Source of the DNA: Methanoculleus chikugoensis
Lineage (GTDB): Archaea > Halobacteriota > Methanomicrobia > Methanomicrobiales > Methanoculleaceae
Direction of reading: 5' to 3'
Length of the DNA stretch: 40,186 nt
Assembly: GCF_900095385.1 (NCBI RefSeq)
Contig: NZ_FMID01000011.1
Location: 1 to 40,186, forward strand
A program made the position numbers and the translations under genes. A model generated the notes under the pieces. That model ran no database searches, was not told the DNA's origin, and saw nothing but the letters and a program-made list of their open reading frames with translations. Shown here piece by piece: positions 22,351 through 30,515 of this stretch. Position 1 is the stretch's first letter. Each line of letters opens with the position of its first letter.

Positions 22351-23403
22351 ATGGAGCAGAACGTCGTCATCCAGGAGGGATACGCCCGGCTGAAGAAGAC
22401 CCGGGCCCTCTTCATCGGCGGACTCCTCGCCGCCCTCGTCATCCTCGTCGGCATCGCGGTCACGCTCGGATCGGCCGACTTCACCGTGGCCGAGTCCTAC
22501 CTCGCGATCCTTGCCGGGCTCTTCCCCGGCACGTTCACCGCACCGGAGATGGCCGAGATCATCGTCTGGGACTACCGGCTCCACCGGGTGCTCTTCGCAG
22601 TCTGTGCCGGGTTCGGGCTCGCGGTGGCGGGCTCCGTCATGCAGGGGATCCTCAGAAACCCGCTCGCGAGCCCCTTCACCCTCGGGGTCGCCTCGGCGGC
22701 CACCACCGGCGCCTCGATCGCGATCGTCCTCGGCGCCGGGGTCGTCGGAGGAGATTACCTCGTCATCGGCAACGCCTTCCTCTTCGCCCTGCTCGCGGCG
22801 CTCGCCATCTACGGGATGGCCCGTTACCGGGGGATCGGATCCGAGACGATGGTGCTTGCCGGTATCGCCATCATGTACCTCTTCTCCGCGGTGACGTCGC
22901 TGCTGCAGTACGTCGGCAGCGCCGAACAGCTCCGTGCGGTGGTCTTCTGGACGTTCGGTTCGGTCGACAAGTCCACCTGGCCCAAACTCGCCATCGTCAG
23001 CCTCGTCCTCGCCTGCACCATACCCTACCTCCTCTACCGCGCCTGGGATTTGAACGCCCTCGCGGAAGGAGATGAGGTGGCGGCCGGTCTCGGGGTGCCC
23101 GTAGAGCGCTCGATGATCGTCTTCATGATGATCGCCTCCCTGATCACCGCGGTGATCATCTGCTTCACCGGGACGATCGGGTTCATCGGACTCGTCGCGC
23201 CGCATATCACCCGGATGGCGATAGGAGGAGACTTCCGCACGCTCCTCCCCGCCTCCGGCCTGGTGGGGGCGCTCCTCCTCCTCGGTGCCGACAGCGTCGC
23301 GCGGAGCGTCCTTGCGCCGCAGGTCCTCCCCGTCGGTATCGTGACCGCGTTCCTCGGGGTGCCGTTCTTCATCTACCTCTTCATGCACCGGAGGGATGCT
23401 TGA
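22351..23403 (+). CDS. FecCD family ABC transporter permease
   Basis: A 350-residue inner-membrane protein with about ten helices. The FecCD pattern is clear: DYRLHRVLFAVCAGFGLAVAG, GSVMQGILRNPLASPFTLGV, then near the end FTGTIGFIGLVAPHITRM followed by the last helices. It forms the translocation channel for a chelated metal or corrinoid together with the ATPase gene whose start overlaps its stop codon (TGATG). The ATG at 22351 follows the binding-protein gene by 10 bp. Family members include BtuC, FhuB and FecD; the substrate cannot be chosen from sequence. Confidence 0.95.
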   Translation: MEQNVVIQEGYARLKKTRALFIGGLLAALVILVGIAVTLGSADFTVAESYLAILAGLFPGTFTAPEMAEIIVWDYRLHRVLFAVCAGFGLAVAGSVMQGILRNPLASPFTLGVASAATTGASIAIVLGAGVVGGDYLVIGNAFLFALLAALAIYGMARYRGIGSETMVLAGIAIMYLFSAVTSLLQYVGSAEQLRAVVFWTFGSVDKSTWPKLAIVSLVLACTIPYLLYRAWDLNALAEGDEVAAGLGVPVERSMIVFMMIASLITAVIICFTGTIGFIGLVAPHITRMAIGGDFRTLLPASGLVGALLLLGADSVARSVLAPQVLPVGIVTAFLGVPFFIYLFMHRRDA

Positions 23404-24191
23404 TGCCCCGGCTCTCGGTCGAAGACCTCTCGTTCTCCTACCGCGACCGCCGGGTGCTTCACGGGGTCACCTTCTCGGTCGACGCGGGCGAGGTTCTCGG
23501 GCTCGTGGGGCCGAACGGGTGCGGGAAGACGACGCTTATCAGGTGCGTCGACGGGATGCTCACCCCCGACGGGGGAAGGGTGATGCTTGATAAGCGGGCG
23601 ATCCGCACGATGCACCGCCGCGAGGTCGCGCAGGCGATGGCCTACGTGCCGCAGTCGGCCGGGAACCGGACCGCGGCGACGGTCTTTGAGACCGTCCTGA
23701 TGGGGAGGCGGCCCTACCTGAACTGGACGGTGAACAGGACCGACGAGGAGAAGGTGGTTGCCGCGCTCGATGCCCTCGATCTCGGGGATCTCGCGCTCCG
23801 GAAGGTCGGCGAACTCTCCGGCGGGGAGCGCCAGCGGGTGATGATTGCGCGGGCGCTCGTGCAGGAGACCGGCGCCATTCTCCTCGACGAACCGACGAGC
23901 AACCTGGACGTATGCCACCAGATGGGGGTCATGGAAGTCCTCCGCGGGCTTGCCGAGGAGAAGGGCCTTTCGATCGTCATCGCGCTCCACGACCTGAACC
24001 TCGCCGCCACCTACTGCCACCGCCTCATGGTGATGAAGGCCGGGGCGGTCTACGGCTACGGGGCTCCAGACGAGGTGCTCACCGAGGAGATGCTCAGGGC
24101 GGTCTACGGCATCGAAGCGGTGGTGAAGCGGGATCTTGCGGCGCCCTACATGGTTCCGGTCAGGTCGGGCAGCCTCCGGGGAGGGGCGTGA
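23403..24191 (+). CDS. ABC transporter ATP-binding protein, FecE/BtuD type
   Basis: A 262-residue ATPase. Walker A GPNGCGKT (36-43), Q-loop near VPQSAG (82-87), signature LSGGERQ (138-144), Walker B ILLDEP (159-164) and H-loop in ALHDLNLA are all intact. It energises the uptake system with the binding protein and permease just upstream. The start overlaps the permease stop (TGATG), so the ATG at 23403 is used; an in-frame TTG one codon earlier is not needed. The C-terminal 40 residues are typical of FecE/BtuD-type subunits. It ends the operon. Confidence 0.96.
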   Translation: MPRLSVEDLSFSYRDRRVLHGVTFSVDAGEVLGLVGPNGCGKTTLIRCVDGMLTPDGGRVMLDKRAIRTMHRREVAQAMAYVPQSAGNRTAATVFETVLMGRRPYLNWTVNRTDEEKVVAALDALDLGDLALRKVGELSGGERQRVMIARALVQETGAILLDEPTSNLDVCHQMGVMEVLRGLAEEKGLSIVIALHDLNLAATYCHRLMVMKAGAVYGYGAPDEVLTEEMLRAVYGIEAVVKRDLAAPYMVPVRSGSLRGGA

Positions 24192-24197
24192 GGGCCC

Positions 24198-24458
24198 CTA
24201 CCTCCCCAGGTGCTTCAGCGCCTCCTTCGCCTCCATGACCGGGTGCATCTCGGTGTAGCCGAGATCGCCCCAGGGATAGCCGGCTTTCAGGAGTGCTGCG
24301 GGATCCTCCACCTCGACCAGCCGGAAGACCGTGTTGCTGCCGAGATCAAGCCACTCGTTGATGACGATCATCCCGTCAGGGGTCTTCTCCACGGCCCGCA
24401 TCTCCATGACCTCGCCGGTTCTCCCGGGCTCCCAGGAAAAGATACTCATGAACTGCAT
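24198..24458 (-). CDS. DUF3303 domain protein
   Basis: An 86-residue cytoplasmic protein. The pattern MQFMSIFSWEPGRTGEV at the start, then a strand GMIVINEWLDLGSNTVFRLVEV and PAALLKAGYPWGDLGYTEMHPVM, is that of DUF3303, a ferredoxin-like alpha/beta fold frequent in methanogens. Function unknown. The open frame extends 19 codons further up, but the ATG at 24458 begins the domain. A TATA box (ATTTATACC) lies about 70 bp upstream. The gene faces the uptake operon tail to tail, with stops about 6 bp apart. Confidence 0.85.
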   Translation of the reverse strand: MQFMSIFSWEPGRTGEVMEMRAVEKTPDGMIVINEWLDLGSNTVFRLVEVEDPAALLKAGYPWGDLGYTEMHPVMEAKEALKHLGR

Positions 24459-24529
24459 GGCAAACCACCCACTCCGTCTCCCGCCCGGCACGCCGGATCG
24501 GGCAGGTGGCTTCAACGGGCCGCGGGTAT

Positions 24530-24541
24530 AAATACCTGGTG
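24530..24541 (-). promoter_or_regulatory. TATA box for DUF3303 gene
   Basis: On the minus strand the sequence reads GGTATTTATACC. It would start transcription near 24505, about 45 nt before the ATG at 24458. Confidence 0.45.
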
Positions 24542-24557
24542 CAGGGCGGGCCGCCCG

Positions 24558-25826
24558 TTATGCCGGTCGCTCCTTAACGGCGGCAGCGATGACCATGGCG
24601 GTGACGGCGGAGATCACGAGGAGGACGACCGTGTACTGGTCGGCCGTCCCTACGACCGCGACCAGGAGGATGGAGGTCAGGGGCGCCCCGAGGGCGAGGG
24701 TGAGGGCCGCGGCCTCGATGCAGAGGACGAAGATCCCGACCGGGATGCCGGGGAATACGAGGTGCAGGGCAAGCCCGATCAGCGTCGACGAGAAGATGAT
24801 GGGGAAGAGGGGGCCGCCGATGTACCCGCTCTTGAACGAGAGCGCGAGCAGGAGGATCTTCAAGACCGCTACGCCGAGCAGCATCCCGACCCCGAGCCGG
24901 GCCGGGTCGGCGATGATCCCGTGCAACTGGGCCTCCCCGGAGAAGAGCACCTCCGGGACGAAGTAGCCGGCGCACGCGATGATCGTCCCGGCGGCGAGGA
25001 CGCGGGCGACGACTGCATCTCCGAACACCCTGTCCATGATCGTCCCGGCGGCCTGCATGGCGACACCCGCAAAGACCGCGAGGAGCGAGCCGAGGATGCC
25101 GAGGGCGATCGCGCAGAGGATGTAGCCGGGATGCAGCCCGCCGATCGGCTCGAACGGGATGCTCCGCGCAAAGGAGGGGAGCCCCAGGAGCAGGTAGAAG
25201 AGGTAGCCGACGGTGCCGGCGAGCAGGTTCCAGGTGAGGAACCGGAAGGCGTTTTTGTTCCCGCCGACCTGGAATTCAGTGGCAAACACCCCGGTAAAGA
25301 GCACGTTGCCGACGATCCCGTTGAACGCCGATGCCAGGGCGGCGACGTCGAGCCCGAGCGCGGCCCCGGGCGACTCGATCCTGAGCCGGTCGCGGACGTA
25401 CGAGGAGACGTAGCCGATGAGAACGGTGATGGTTCCTTCCGGCCCGACACTTGCCCCGGAGAGGAGCGAGAAGAGCGACGAGAGGAGGGCGCCGGGAAAC
25501 GTCCGGTAATCGGGTCTCTCACCTCCGCCTTTGAGCGAGTCGGTGAACCCGCCGTGGATGACGGTCGGTGCGTTCAGATACCTGCGGCAGAGGCCGACGA
25601 GCAGCGAGAAGAGCAGCACCCCGGCCGGAATCGCCCAGGGGGCGCCGTGCATGAAGCCGCTCTCGGACCAGACGGCGTTGTCGAGCAACCCGTAGAGGCT
25701 CAGGTAGGCGACCGTGAACGCGATCGCGATCACGGCGATGAGGACGACCTGCCGGAGGGGCGCTGTTCGTTCCCGGCCGCCGGCTCGCGTTCCCGAACTG
25801 TCTACGGGGACAGGCATCGCAGGCAC
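24558..25826 (-). CDS. ClC family chloride channel or transporter
   Basis: A 422-residue protein with about eleven helices. The signature GASVGPEGT (124-132) holds the gating Glu. SGYIGGPLFP is the second conserved loop. The N-terminus (1-25) is Pro/Arg-rich and cytoplasmic. No CBS domain is present, which is normal for small prokaryotic members. It moves chloride or similar anions across the membrane, either as channel or as H+/Cl- antiporter. The usual GREGP motif is replaced by GPEGT, with Pro before and Thr after the Glu-Gly pair, so selectivity may differ. The gene stands alone between DUF3303 and the PRC-barrel gene. Confidence 0.9.
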   Translation of the reverse strand: MPAMPVPVDSSGTRAGGRERTAPLRQVVLIAVIAIAFTVAYLSLYGLLDNAVWSESGFMHGAPWAIPAGVLLFSLLVGLCRRYLNAPTVIHGGFTDSLKGGGERPDYRTFPGALLSSLFSLLSGASVGPEGTITVLIGYVSSYVRDRLRIESPGAALGLDVAALASAFNGIVGNVLFTGVFATEFQVGGNKNAFRFLTWNLLAGTVGYLFYLLLGLPSFARSIPFEPIGGLHPGYILCAIALGILGSLLAVFAGVAMQAAGTIMDRVFGDAVVARVLAAGTIIACAGYFVPEVLFSGEAQLHGIIADPARLGVGMLLGVAVLKILLLALSFKSGYIGGPLFPIIFSSTLIGLALHLVFPGIPVGIFVLCIEAAALTLALGAPLTSILLVAVVGTADQYTVVLLVISAVTAMVIAAAVKERPA

Positions 25827-25909
25827 GGCATCACCGTTCCGGGCAATCGTGCGGCCGGTTCAAACCGTCCGCCGAAAAAACAGCCGTTCCCCGGACCTGC
25901 TGTCCGGGG

Positions 25910-26401
25910 TTACCTCCGCCGGGGCCGCGTCTCGACCCGTTCGGTCGTCACGACATCGGGCGGCGGGGTCTCCGCACGCCGCATGGCTTCCGCCTCCTCG
26001 CGGGTCGGCGGGGTCATGGTCCCGGCCGACTGGATGAGGCTGTAGTCCGCCTCCCGGGGCCAGTGGTCCTCGTCGAAGCCCGGCAGGTCATCCAGCCGCT
26101 GCTTGTCGATGTTCACGACAAAGTTGTCGTCGCCGGGGCGGTAGATCACGGCCTCCGGCGGGATGGCGAACCTCTTTGCCGCCATGCCGAGCACGCCGCC
26201 GTACCTGAGCACCAGGTACTGCACCTTGCCCTCGGGGAACCCGATCCGCATATCCGAGATCTCCCCGAGGTCGTCTCCCTGCGGGTTGATCACGTTTTTG
26301 TCCAGGATGTCGTCGGCCGACATAAACCATTCCTCGCCGGCCGTCCGCGTCCTGCGTTCGAGAATTACCTCCGATCTCTCCTGCATCTTCTTCATCTCCA
26401 T
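25910..26401 (-). CDS. PRC-barrel domain protein
   Basis: A 163-residue protein. Residues 28-105 form a PRC-barrel: SADDILDKNVINPQGDDLGE, then IGFPEGKVQYLVLRYGGV and FAIPPEAVIYRPGDDNFVVN. The C-terminal tail (TPPTREEAEAMRRAETPPP) is disordered and charged. PRC-barrels bind RNA or protein surfaces; methanogen versions are of unknown role. The frame is open far upstream, up to 27532, but that part overlaps other genes on the opposite strand and lacks coding bias, so the start is placed at 26401; ATGs at 26395, 26386 and 26322 are also possible, 26386 having the best-spaced GGAG. Confidence 0.75.
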   Translation of the reverse strand: MEMKKMQERSEVILERRTRTAGEEWFMSADDILDKNVINPQGDDLGEISDMRIGFPEGKVQYLVLRYGGVLGMAAKRFAIPPEAVIYRPGDDNFVVNIDKQRLDDLPGFDEDHWPREADYSLIQSAGTMTPPTREEAEAMRRAETPPPDVVTTERVETRPRRR

Positions 26402-26421
26402 CGCCCCCGTATCCAGGGGGA

Positions 26422-26443
26422 CACGCCCCACATGGGGGGCGTG
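26422..26443 (-). repeat. Hairpin in leader of PRC-barrel gene
   Basis: CACGCCCC (26422-26429) pairs with GGGGCGTG (26436-26443). A second stem GACCGGG/CCCGGTC lies at 26484-26503. Both sit between the divergent starts of the PRC-barrel gene and the gene at 26588, so either DNA or RNA roles are possible. Confidence 0.4.
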
Positions 26444-26587
26444 CACTGAGTGCCGGGAGTCCTTAAAATGATTTGCACACCGCGACCGGGAGGCGGCCCG
26501 GTCTCCGGGGAGGGGTGCCCCCTGCCGGAATAGGCACCGAATTGCCGTTTTTACTTCAGAATAAGCCCCATAAGGAGCCTGAGTGAA

Positions 26588-26920
26588 ATGGATGAAGTTA
26601 TTACGGGGTGCGACAATCCCCTCTTCATGGGGCCTACTGTCAAACTGGATCTCACCACGATCCTCCAGGCAACAGGCGAGTTGCAGCACTTTCTGGACCT
26701 GGGCGCTGCCCGCCTGCGTGCGGAAGGGGCGTTGCCGGAAGAGGCATCCGAGGAGTTGATATTTTCCATGGCCGATGAACTCGAGGAACACCTGCGGACG
26801 ATGCGCGACCGGCAGGGGTCCGCGAGCATCGGCGATCTCCGGGTCTGGACCCGGGCCTGGATCGACGATCGGCAGGAGAAGCTCGCCCGGAATCCGTCGC
26901 AGGGCGGAAACCGGGGATAA
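26588..26920 (+). CDS. Hypothetical protein, 110 residues
   Basis: A cytoplasmic, largely alpha-helical acidic protein. Helices at about 22-47 (LTTILQATGELQHFLDLGAARL) and 50-75 (PEEASEELIFSMADELEEHL) are followed by a short motif GDLRVWTRAWIDDRQEKLAR. Codon bias supports translation. It starts opposite the PRC-barrel gene. I recognise no family. Confidence 0.65.
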   Translation: MDEVITGCDNPLFMGPTVKLDLTTILQATGELQHFLDLGAARLRAEGALPEEASEELIFSMADELEEHLRTMRDRQGSASIGDLRVWTRAWIDDRQEKLARNPSQGGNRG

Positions 26921-27025
26921 CCAACCGGTGAGTATCCCCGGAAGGCGGACGGTGCCCGGCGGCTCGCCGGGGCTGCTCCCGGAGAGACCCCATGATTTAT
27001 CAGCACGCGCACCCATGCGCACCCG

Positions 27026-27520
27026 ATGCCTCACTTCGACCTCTTCTTTAAGACCGAAGATCTGCGGCGGAGGCTTGAGCCGCACCTGAGGCTCATCCCG
27101 CCGTTCTTCGAGTTCACCGTCCGGACGGGCACCCCGGAGGTCCGCTACTTCGACCAGAAGGACCCGATGTGGAAGAGCTTCCCGTTCCCGGTTCCGGAAG
27201 GAACCATCTACGTCTTCGACGACGAGATCCCTGCCCGGGCGCTCGGGGGCGGGATGCACATGCGGGCGAGCGTCCGGGTCACGCGCGAGGACACGGACGA
27301 CGAAGCGCTCGTCCTCCGCATCTGGCATGAGATCCTGCACGCGGTAGGGCAGCCGGCGGACGATCTGGTCAAGCGGGCGGGCGAGTGGCAGAGCCTCTCC
27401 GACCGGCTCATGTGGGCGGCCTGGCAGTCGCTCTCCCGGCCGATCGACGTGCCGTTCTGGCACCGAAAGTTCTACTCGTGGCTGACGGAGCGGGCGGCGA
27501 GCGGGGTGGGGGGACGGTAG
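27026..27520 (+). CDS. Protein with HExxH zinc-protease-like motif
   Basis: A 164-residue cytoplasmic protein without signal peptide. The sequence WHEILHAVGQP (residues 100-110) has H101-E102-x-x-H105 in a helix, followed by a Gly turn (Ala-Val-Gly), as in gluzincin or metzincin-like proteases. The first 60 residues are beta-rich (FFEFTVRTGTPEVRYFDQKD). A third metal ligand is not obvious; the Asp pair in QPADDLV or later His (HRKF) might serve. I recognise no known family. Enzyme activity is an inference from the motif alone. Confidence 0.65.
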   Translation: MPHFDLFFKTEDLRRRLEPHLRLIPPFFEFTVRTGTPEVRYFDQKDPMWKSFPFPVPEGTIYVFDDEIPARALGGGMHMRASVRVTREDTDDEALVLRIWHEILHAVGQPADDLVKRAGEWQSLSDRLMWAAWQSLSRPIDVPFWHRKFYSWLTERAASGVGGR

Positions 27521-27587
27521 GGCCCGGAGCACCCCGCTCTCGAGTCCCTCAACCAGGTAATAGTCAGTATCCCGGGTTGAAACCGCC

Positions 27588-27614
27588 GGATAAGGGGTTT
27601 TCTCGCCCCTATCC
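27588..27614 (+). terminator. Hairpin after HExxH gene
   Basis: GGATAAGGGG (27588-27597) pairs, with one bulged A, with CCCCTATCC (27606-27614). It lies just before the TATA box of the next gene. Confidence 0.4.
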
Positions 27615-27616
27615 CC

Positions 27617-27626
27617 GTAAAATATA
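27617..27626 (+). promoter_or_regulatory. TATA box for Cache-like lipoprotein
   Basis: GTAAAATATAAC is a typical archaeal TATA region placed about 30 bp before the ATG at 27653, so the mRNA leader would be short. Confidence 0.45.
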
Positions 27627-27652
27627 ACTACCAGGACATTTTACCTGATAGG

Positions 27653-28201
27653 ATGAAGAAAATCTCTATTTCGCTTCTGGCCCTCTTTATTCTCGGCCTG
27701 GCTTTGATAACTCCGGGCTGCATGCAGAGTGAGCCTGCTCTCAACACCTCGACGCCGGAAGGCGCCGATGCCGGAGAGCAGGGGAACTACACCTCAAACG
27801 AGACGCTTGTCGCCTTCGTCGAGAGTGCGGTTGCTTACGTGAATGAGAATGGTAAAGACGCCGCTCTTGCCGAGTTTAACGACCCGAACGGCTCGTTCAT
27901 CCAGGGTGAACTCTACATCTACGCGTATGACTTCAACGGCACCACGCTCGCCCACCCGGTCAACCCGGAGAAGGTCGGCGTCAACCGCCTGAATGAGACC
28001 GAGGGGGGTGTAGGGACATTTCTTGTAGAGATGAATGCCGCTATCAGGAACGGGGAGAATTTCCACCGGATTGCATACATCAACCCCACACGCGACCGGA
28101 CGCTCGAGTCAAAACTGGCGTATGCGGTGCAGGTGGACGAGAACTGGTGGCTGGGATCCGGGATCTATACCGGTCCGGCGGACCCTGAGATCGCCGGGTG
28201 A
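27653..28201 (+). CDS. Lipoprotein with single Cache-like domain
   Basis: A 182-residue lipoprotein: signal peptide 1-22 ending in a lipobox (ITPGC), then an Asn/Thr/Gly linker. The domain from about 48 to the end has the sequence order of a small Cache (sCache) sensor: a long first helix (ETLVAFVESAVAYVNENGKDAALAEF), a strand set GELYIYAYDFNGTTLAHP, and the closing WWLGSGIY. Such domains bind small ligands outside the cell and usually feed a kinase or chemoreceptor, but here no output domain is fused. It may pass its ligand to a separate membrane protein or act as a scavenger. Confidence 0.82.
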   Translation: MKKISISLLALFILGLALITPGCMQSEPALNTSTPEGADAGEQGNYTSNETLVAFVESAVAYVNENGKDAALAEFNDPNGSFIQGELYIYAYDFNGTTLAHPVNPEKVGVNRLNETEGGVGTFLVEMNAAIRNGENFHRIAYINPTRDRTLESKLAYAVQVDENWWLGSGIYTGPADPEIAG

Positions 28202-28249
28202 GGCGGGGAGACCCGTCCTCAACCGGGAGGCCGGTCGCCCGGTGAGAAA

Positions 28250-28264
28250 ACCCTTTTTTTTATA
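28250..28264 (+). promoter_or_regulatory. T-tract and TATA box before membrane gene
   Basis: Eight T residues (28252-28259) run into TATACG. The T run can end the lipoprotein transcript and the TATA part can start the next gene about 25 bp upstream of its ATG at 28289. Confidence 0.4.
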
Positions 28265-28288
28265 CGTAGCCCGGAGAAATTATGATCG

Positions 28289-29551
28289 ATGAAACTGCCG
28301 TACGGGGATCGGTTCGGGAGGAATAAAGCGGCGGAGAACCCGGCGATCCCGCCAGAAGAGTTCTCACGACAGGTTGCCCGCACCCGGACCGGGGCGGCGA
28401 TGATCCTGAATACGGCGGAGGACGACCTCACCACCCTTACCGGGACGAGATGGAGCCTTGACTACACATCGCCCATCCTCGCTGCGGCGGTACTGGTCAA
28501 CCTGGGCCTTCTGCTCGCATACACCCGGGAGTATTTTCTCTACTGGATCATGGCGTCCTTCATATTCCTGATGATAAACCCCTTCCTCCTCCTGCTCCCG
28601 ACCGATACGGGCGATCTGAAGTCCTATGTCAGGTATCTCATCGACCTCAAAGATCGCGAGCGAAAAAGCCTCGAAGAGATCATATCGTGGGAGAGTCTCG
28701 AAAAAGGCGCCGCCGTCCCTGCTGAGATGATGGAGAGACTCAAACGCCTCACAGAGCAGAGGAACTCCCTCTATGAGCTCGGCTGGAACCTCTTCTTCAT
28801 CAACTGCCAGCCGCTCGCCCCGGGATTTCTCGTGCTCTTCTCCCTCTCATCGGCCTTTGCACTTCTCGGCTGGCTCGCAAACGGCGATTTCGCTCCGTAC
28901 TCCGCCGTGATCGTCACCATCCAGTCCGTCGCAATCATCGTCTTCTACGGTGCTATCGTGTACGTCCAGCCGTATTCGCGGGGTTTCTTCGCGGGGATAC
29001 TCGGGATGCAGTCCCGCATCAAGGAGCGGTATAACGAGGCCTGGACCCAGGGGCTGAAGTATGCGCTCACCGCCGCCGTCGTGACGACCGTTGCCGGCCT
29101 TATCTCCATCGCGGCGATCGTTCTCCCCGGAGTGACCTACAACAGTTTCATCTCGGCCGAGGCCGATATCGAGCTCGGGGCCGGCATGTTCGCCCTCATC
29201 TTTCTGACGCAGACGATCGTCGTGCGGCATCTCCAGGGAGGCTACAGCCGCACGCTCGTCCACTCCCTCCTGTCATCCAGGATCGCGACGATCCGCGAAG
29301 AGGTGCTCCCGGCCATCGACGGCCTTGCTCAGGCGTCGCTTTGTGACGGAGTGACCCCGCGGATGGCCGAAGACCTTGAACGGATAACCCTCGACCTGAC
29401 CCGGTACCGGGCGCTCAAGATCGACTACGCATCGCTCTTCGGCTACTTCCCCGTCTGTATGGTGACGCCGGACGTCGGCGCCCTCATGCGCGTTGCCGGG
29501 ACGGCGGACGGCGGCCGCAGAAGGACACCGGTCGACGAGGCGGCGGCATAA
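28289..29551 (+). CDS. Multi-pass membrane protein of unknown family
   Basis: A 420-residue protein. Residues 1-60 are charged and cytoplasmic. Two helices follow (about 64-82 and 85-105). A coiled-coil-like cytoplasmic stretch (about 110-165, DLKDRERKSLEEIISWESLE...MERLKRLTEQRNSLYE) precedes four or more helices between 172 and 310. The C-terminus (about 335-420) is soluble with a helical part. Coding bias is strong. I recognise no family. It could be a membrane platform with a long cytoplasmic helical arm. Confidence 0.65.
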   Translation: MKLPYGDRFGRNKAAENPAIPPEEFSRQVARTRTGAAMILNTAEDDLTTLTGTRWSLDYTSPILAAAVLVNLGLLLAYTREYFLYWIMASFIFLMINPFLLLLPTDTGDLKSYVRYLIDLKDRERKSLEEIISWESLEKGAAVPAEMMERLKRLTEQRNSLYELGWNLFFINCQPLAPGFLVLFSLSSAFALLGWLANGDFAPYSAVIVTIQSVAIIVFYGAIVYVQPYSRGFFAGILGMQSRIKERYNEAWTQGLKYALTAAVVTTVAGLISIAAIVLPGVTYNSFISAEADIELGAGMFALIFLTQTIVVRHLQGGYSRTLVHSLLSSRIATIREEVLPAIDGLAQASLCDGVTPRMAEDLERITLDLTRYRALKIDYASLFGYFPVCMVTPDVGALMRVAGTADGGRRRTPVDEAAA

Positions 29552-29662
29552 GGGTGCGCGGCCGGGGTGGGCCGGGATTCTGGTACAAGGCCCGGATATT
29601 CCCGATCTCCGGGAATTCCGGGAATGGCTGAAAAAAGGGAGTCTTGAGTCTCCGGGGCCCAT

Positions 29663-30322
29663 CTAACTCTTCGCAGAATCCGGGTTCTTTCCGATGTTAA
29701 AATAGACGAATATGGTGCTGATCGCCGTGATAATATAGCCTACGAGCAGCGCGGAGATTATCGTTCCTTCCCCGAGGCCTTCCAGGGTTCCAAAGGAGGC
29801 ATACGAGATCACGCCCGCAGTGCAGCAGAGCGTCGTGTCGAAGGCAATCTTCGTGTGTCCAAATTTTTTGCCGGCTTTGTCTGCAATGATCTTCACGATT
29901 GCATCGGCGGGATAGACGAACGTCTTTGACGAGACCTCCAGGTAGACCCCGAGGGCCAGGGCGACGCACCCTGCGAGCAGCGTGGCGATCCTCCCGGCAT
30001 ACGCGACAGGCTCAACGAAGTAGAGGAGGTGCATGCTGAGATCGATCGAGGCGCCGAGGAGCAGGCCCACGAAGATCTGGAGGATCTGTATCTTCGGAAA
30101 ATCCTCTCCAAGTATCAGGATCTCGAGGAGAAGGAAGAAGACGCCGAGTAAGAAGGCGAATGCGCCGATGGAGACGGGAAATATCAGGCAGAGGACATAC
30201 GGGATGCTCGATATCGGGGATGTCCCGAGGTATGACTTCGTGATGAGGCTTATGCCGAGGCCCATGAAGAAGAGCCCGGCGACCAGAAGAGCATATCGTT
30301 TAATTGTAGTTCTCGTTATCAT
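29663..30322 (-). CDS. YczE/YitT-like membrane protein
   Basis: A 219-residue membrane protein with five helices. The order RYALLVAGLFFMGLGISLIT, then KSYLGTSPISSIPYVLC and a later VYPADAIVKIIADKAGKKFG, is that of the YczE/YyaS group of the YitT superfamily. Function unknown; some members act in transport or in regulation of secreted factors. The open frame runs 73 codons further upstream into a region without coding bias, so the ATG at 30322 (start of the first helix) is used. A TATA-like ATATATAA at 30332-30340 is too close to that ATG for a normal leader. Confidence 0.82.
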   Translation of the reverse strand: MITRTTIKRYALLVAGLFFMGLGISLITKSYLGTSPISSIPYVLCLIFPVSIGAFAFLLGVFFLLLEILILGEDFPKIQILQIFVGLLLGASIDLSMHLLYFVEPVAYAGRIATLLAGCVALALGVYLEVSSKTFVYPADAIVKIIADKAGKKFGHTKIAFDTTLCCTAGVISYASFGTLEGLGEGTIISALLVGYIITAISTIFVYFNIGKNPDSAKS

Positions 30323-30515
30323 GATTGAGGGGATATATAATGGGACTTGCGCGACGATATACGTTGGCGGTTCCGGGGCTTCCACAGGGGCCGTATCACC
30401 CGCCCGGTCGATCGATGGGGATATTTCTGGCGTAGCCTCTTTGGGGGGATACCCTCTGAGGCGGTGGAAGGGGGTCCGATCACCGTATTCCCGGGGAAGA
30501 GATAAGCGATCCCGG

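Noticed and set aside
24210-26045. Plus-strand frame of 611 codons
   Set aside because: It is opposite the ClC, DUF3303 and PRC-barrel genes, is full of Asp/Glu/Arg/Gly typical of antisense frames, and contains no fold signature.
26402-27532. Upstream extension of the PRC-barrel frame
   Set aside because: The extra 377 codons lie opposite two real plus-strand genes and have no coding bias of their own.
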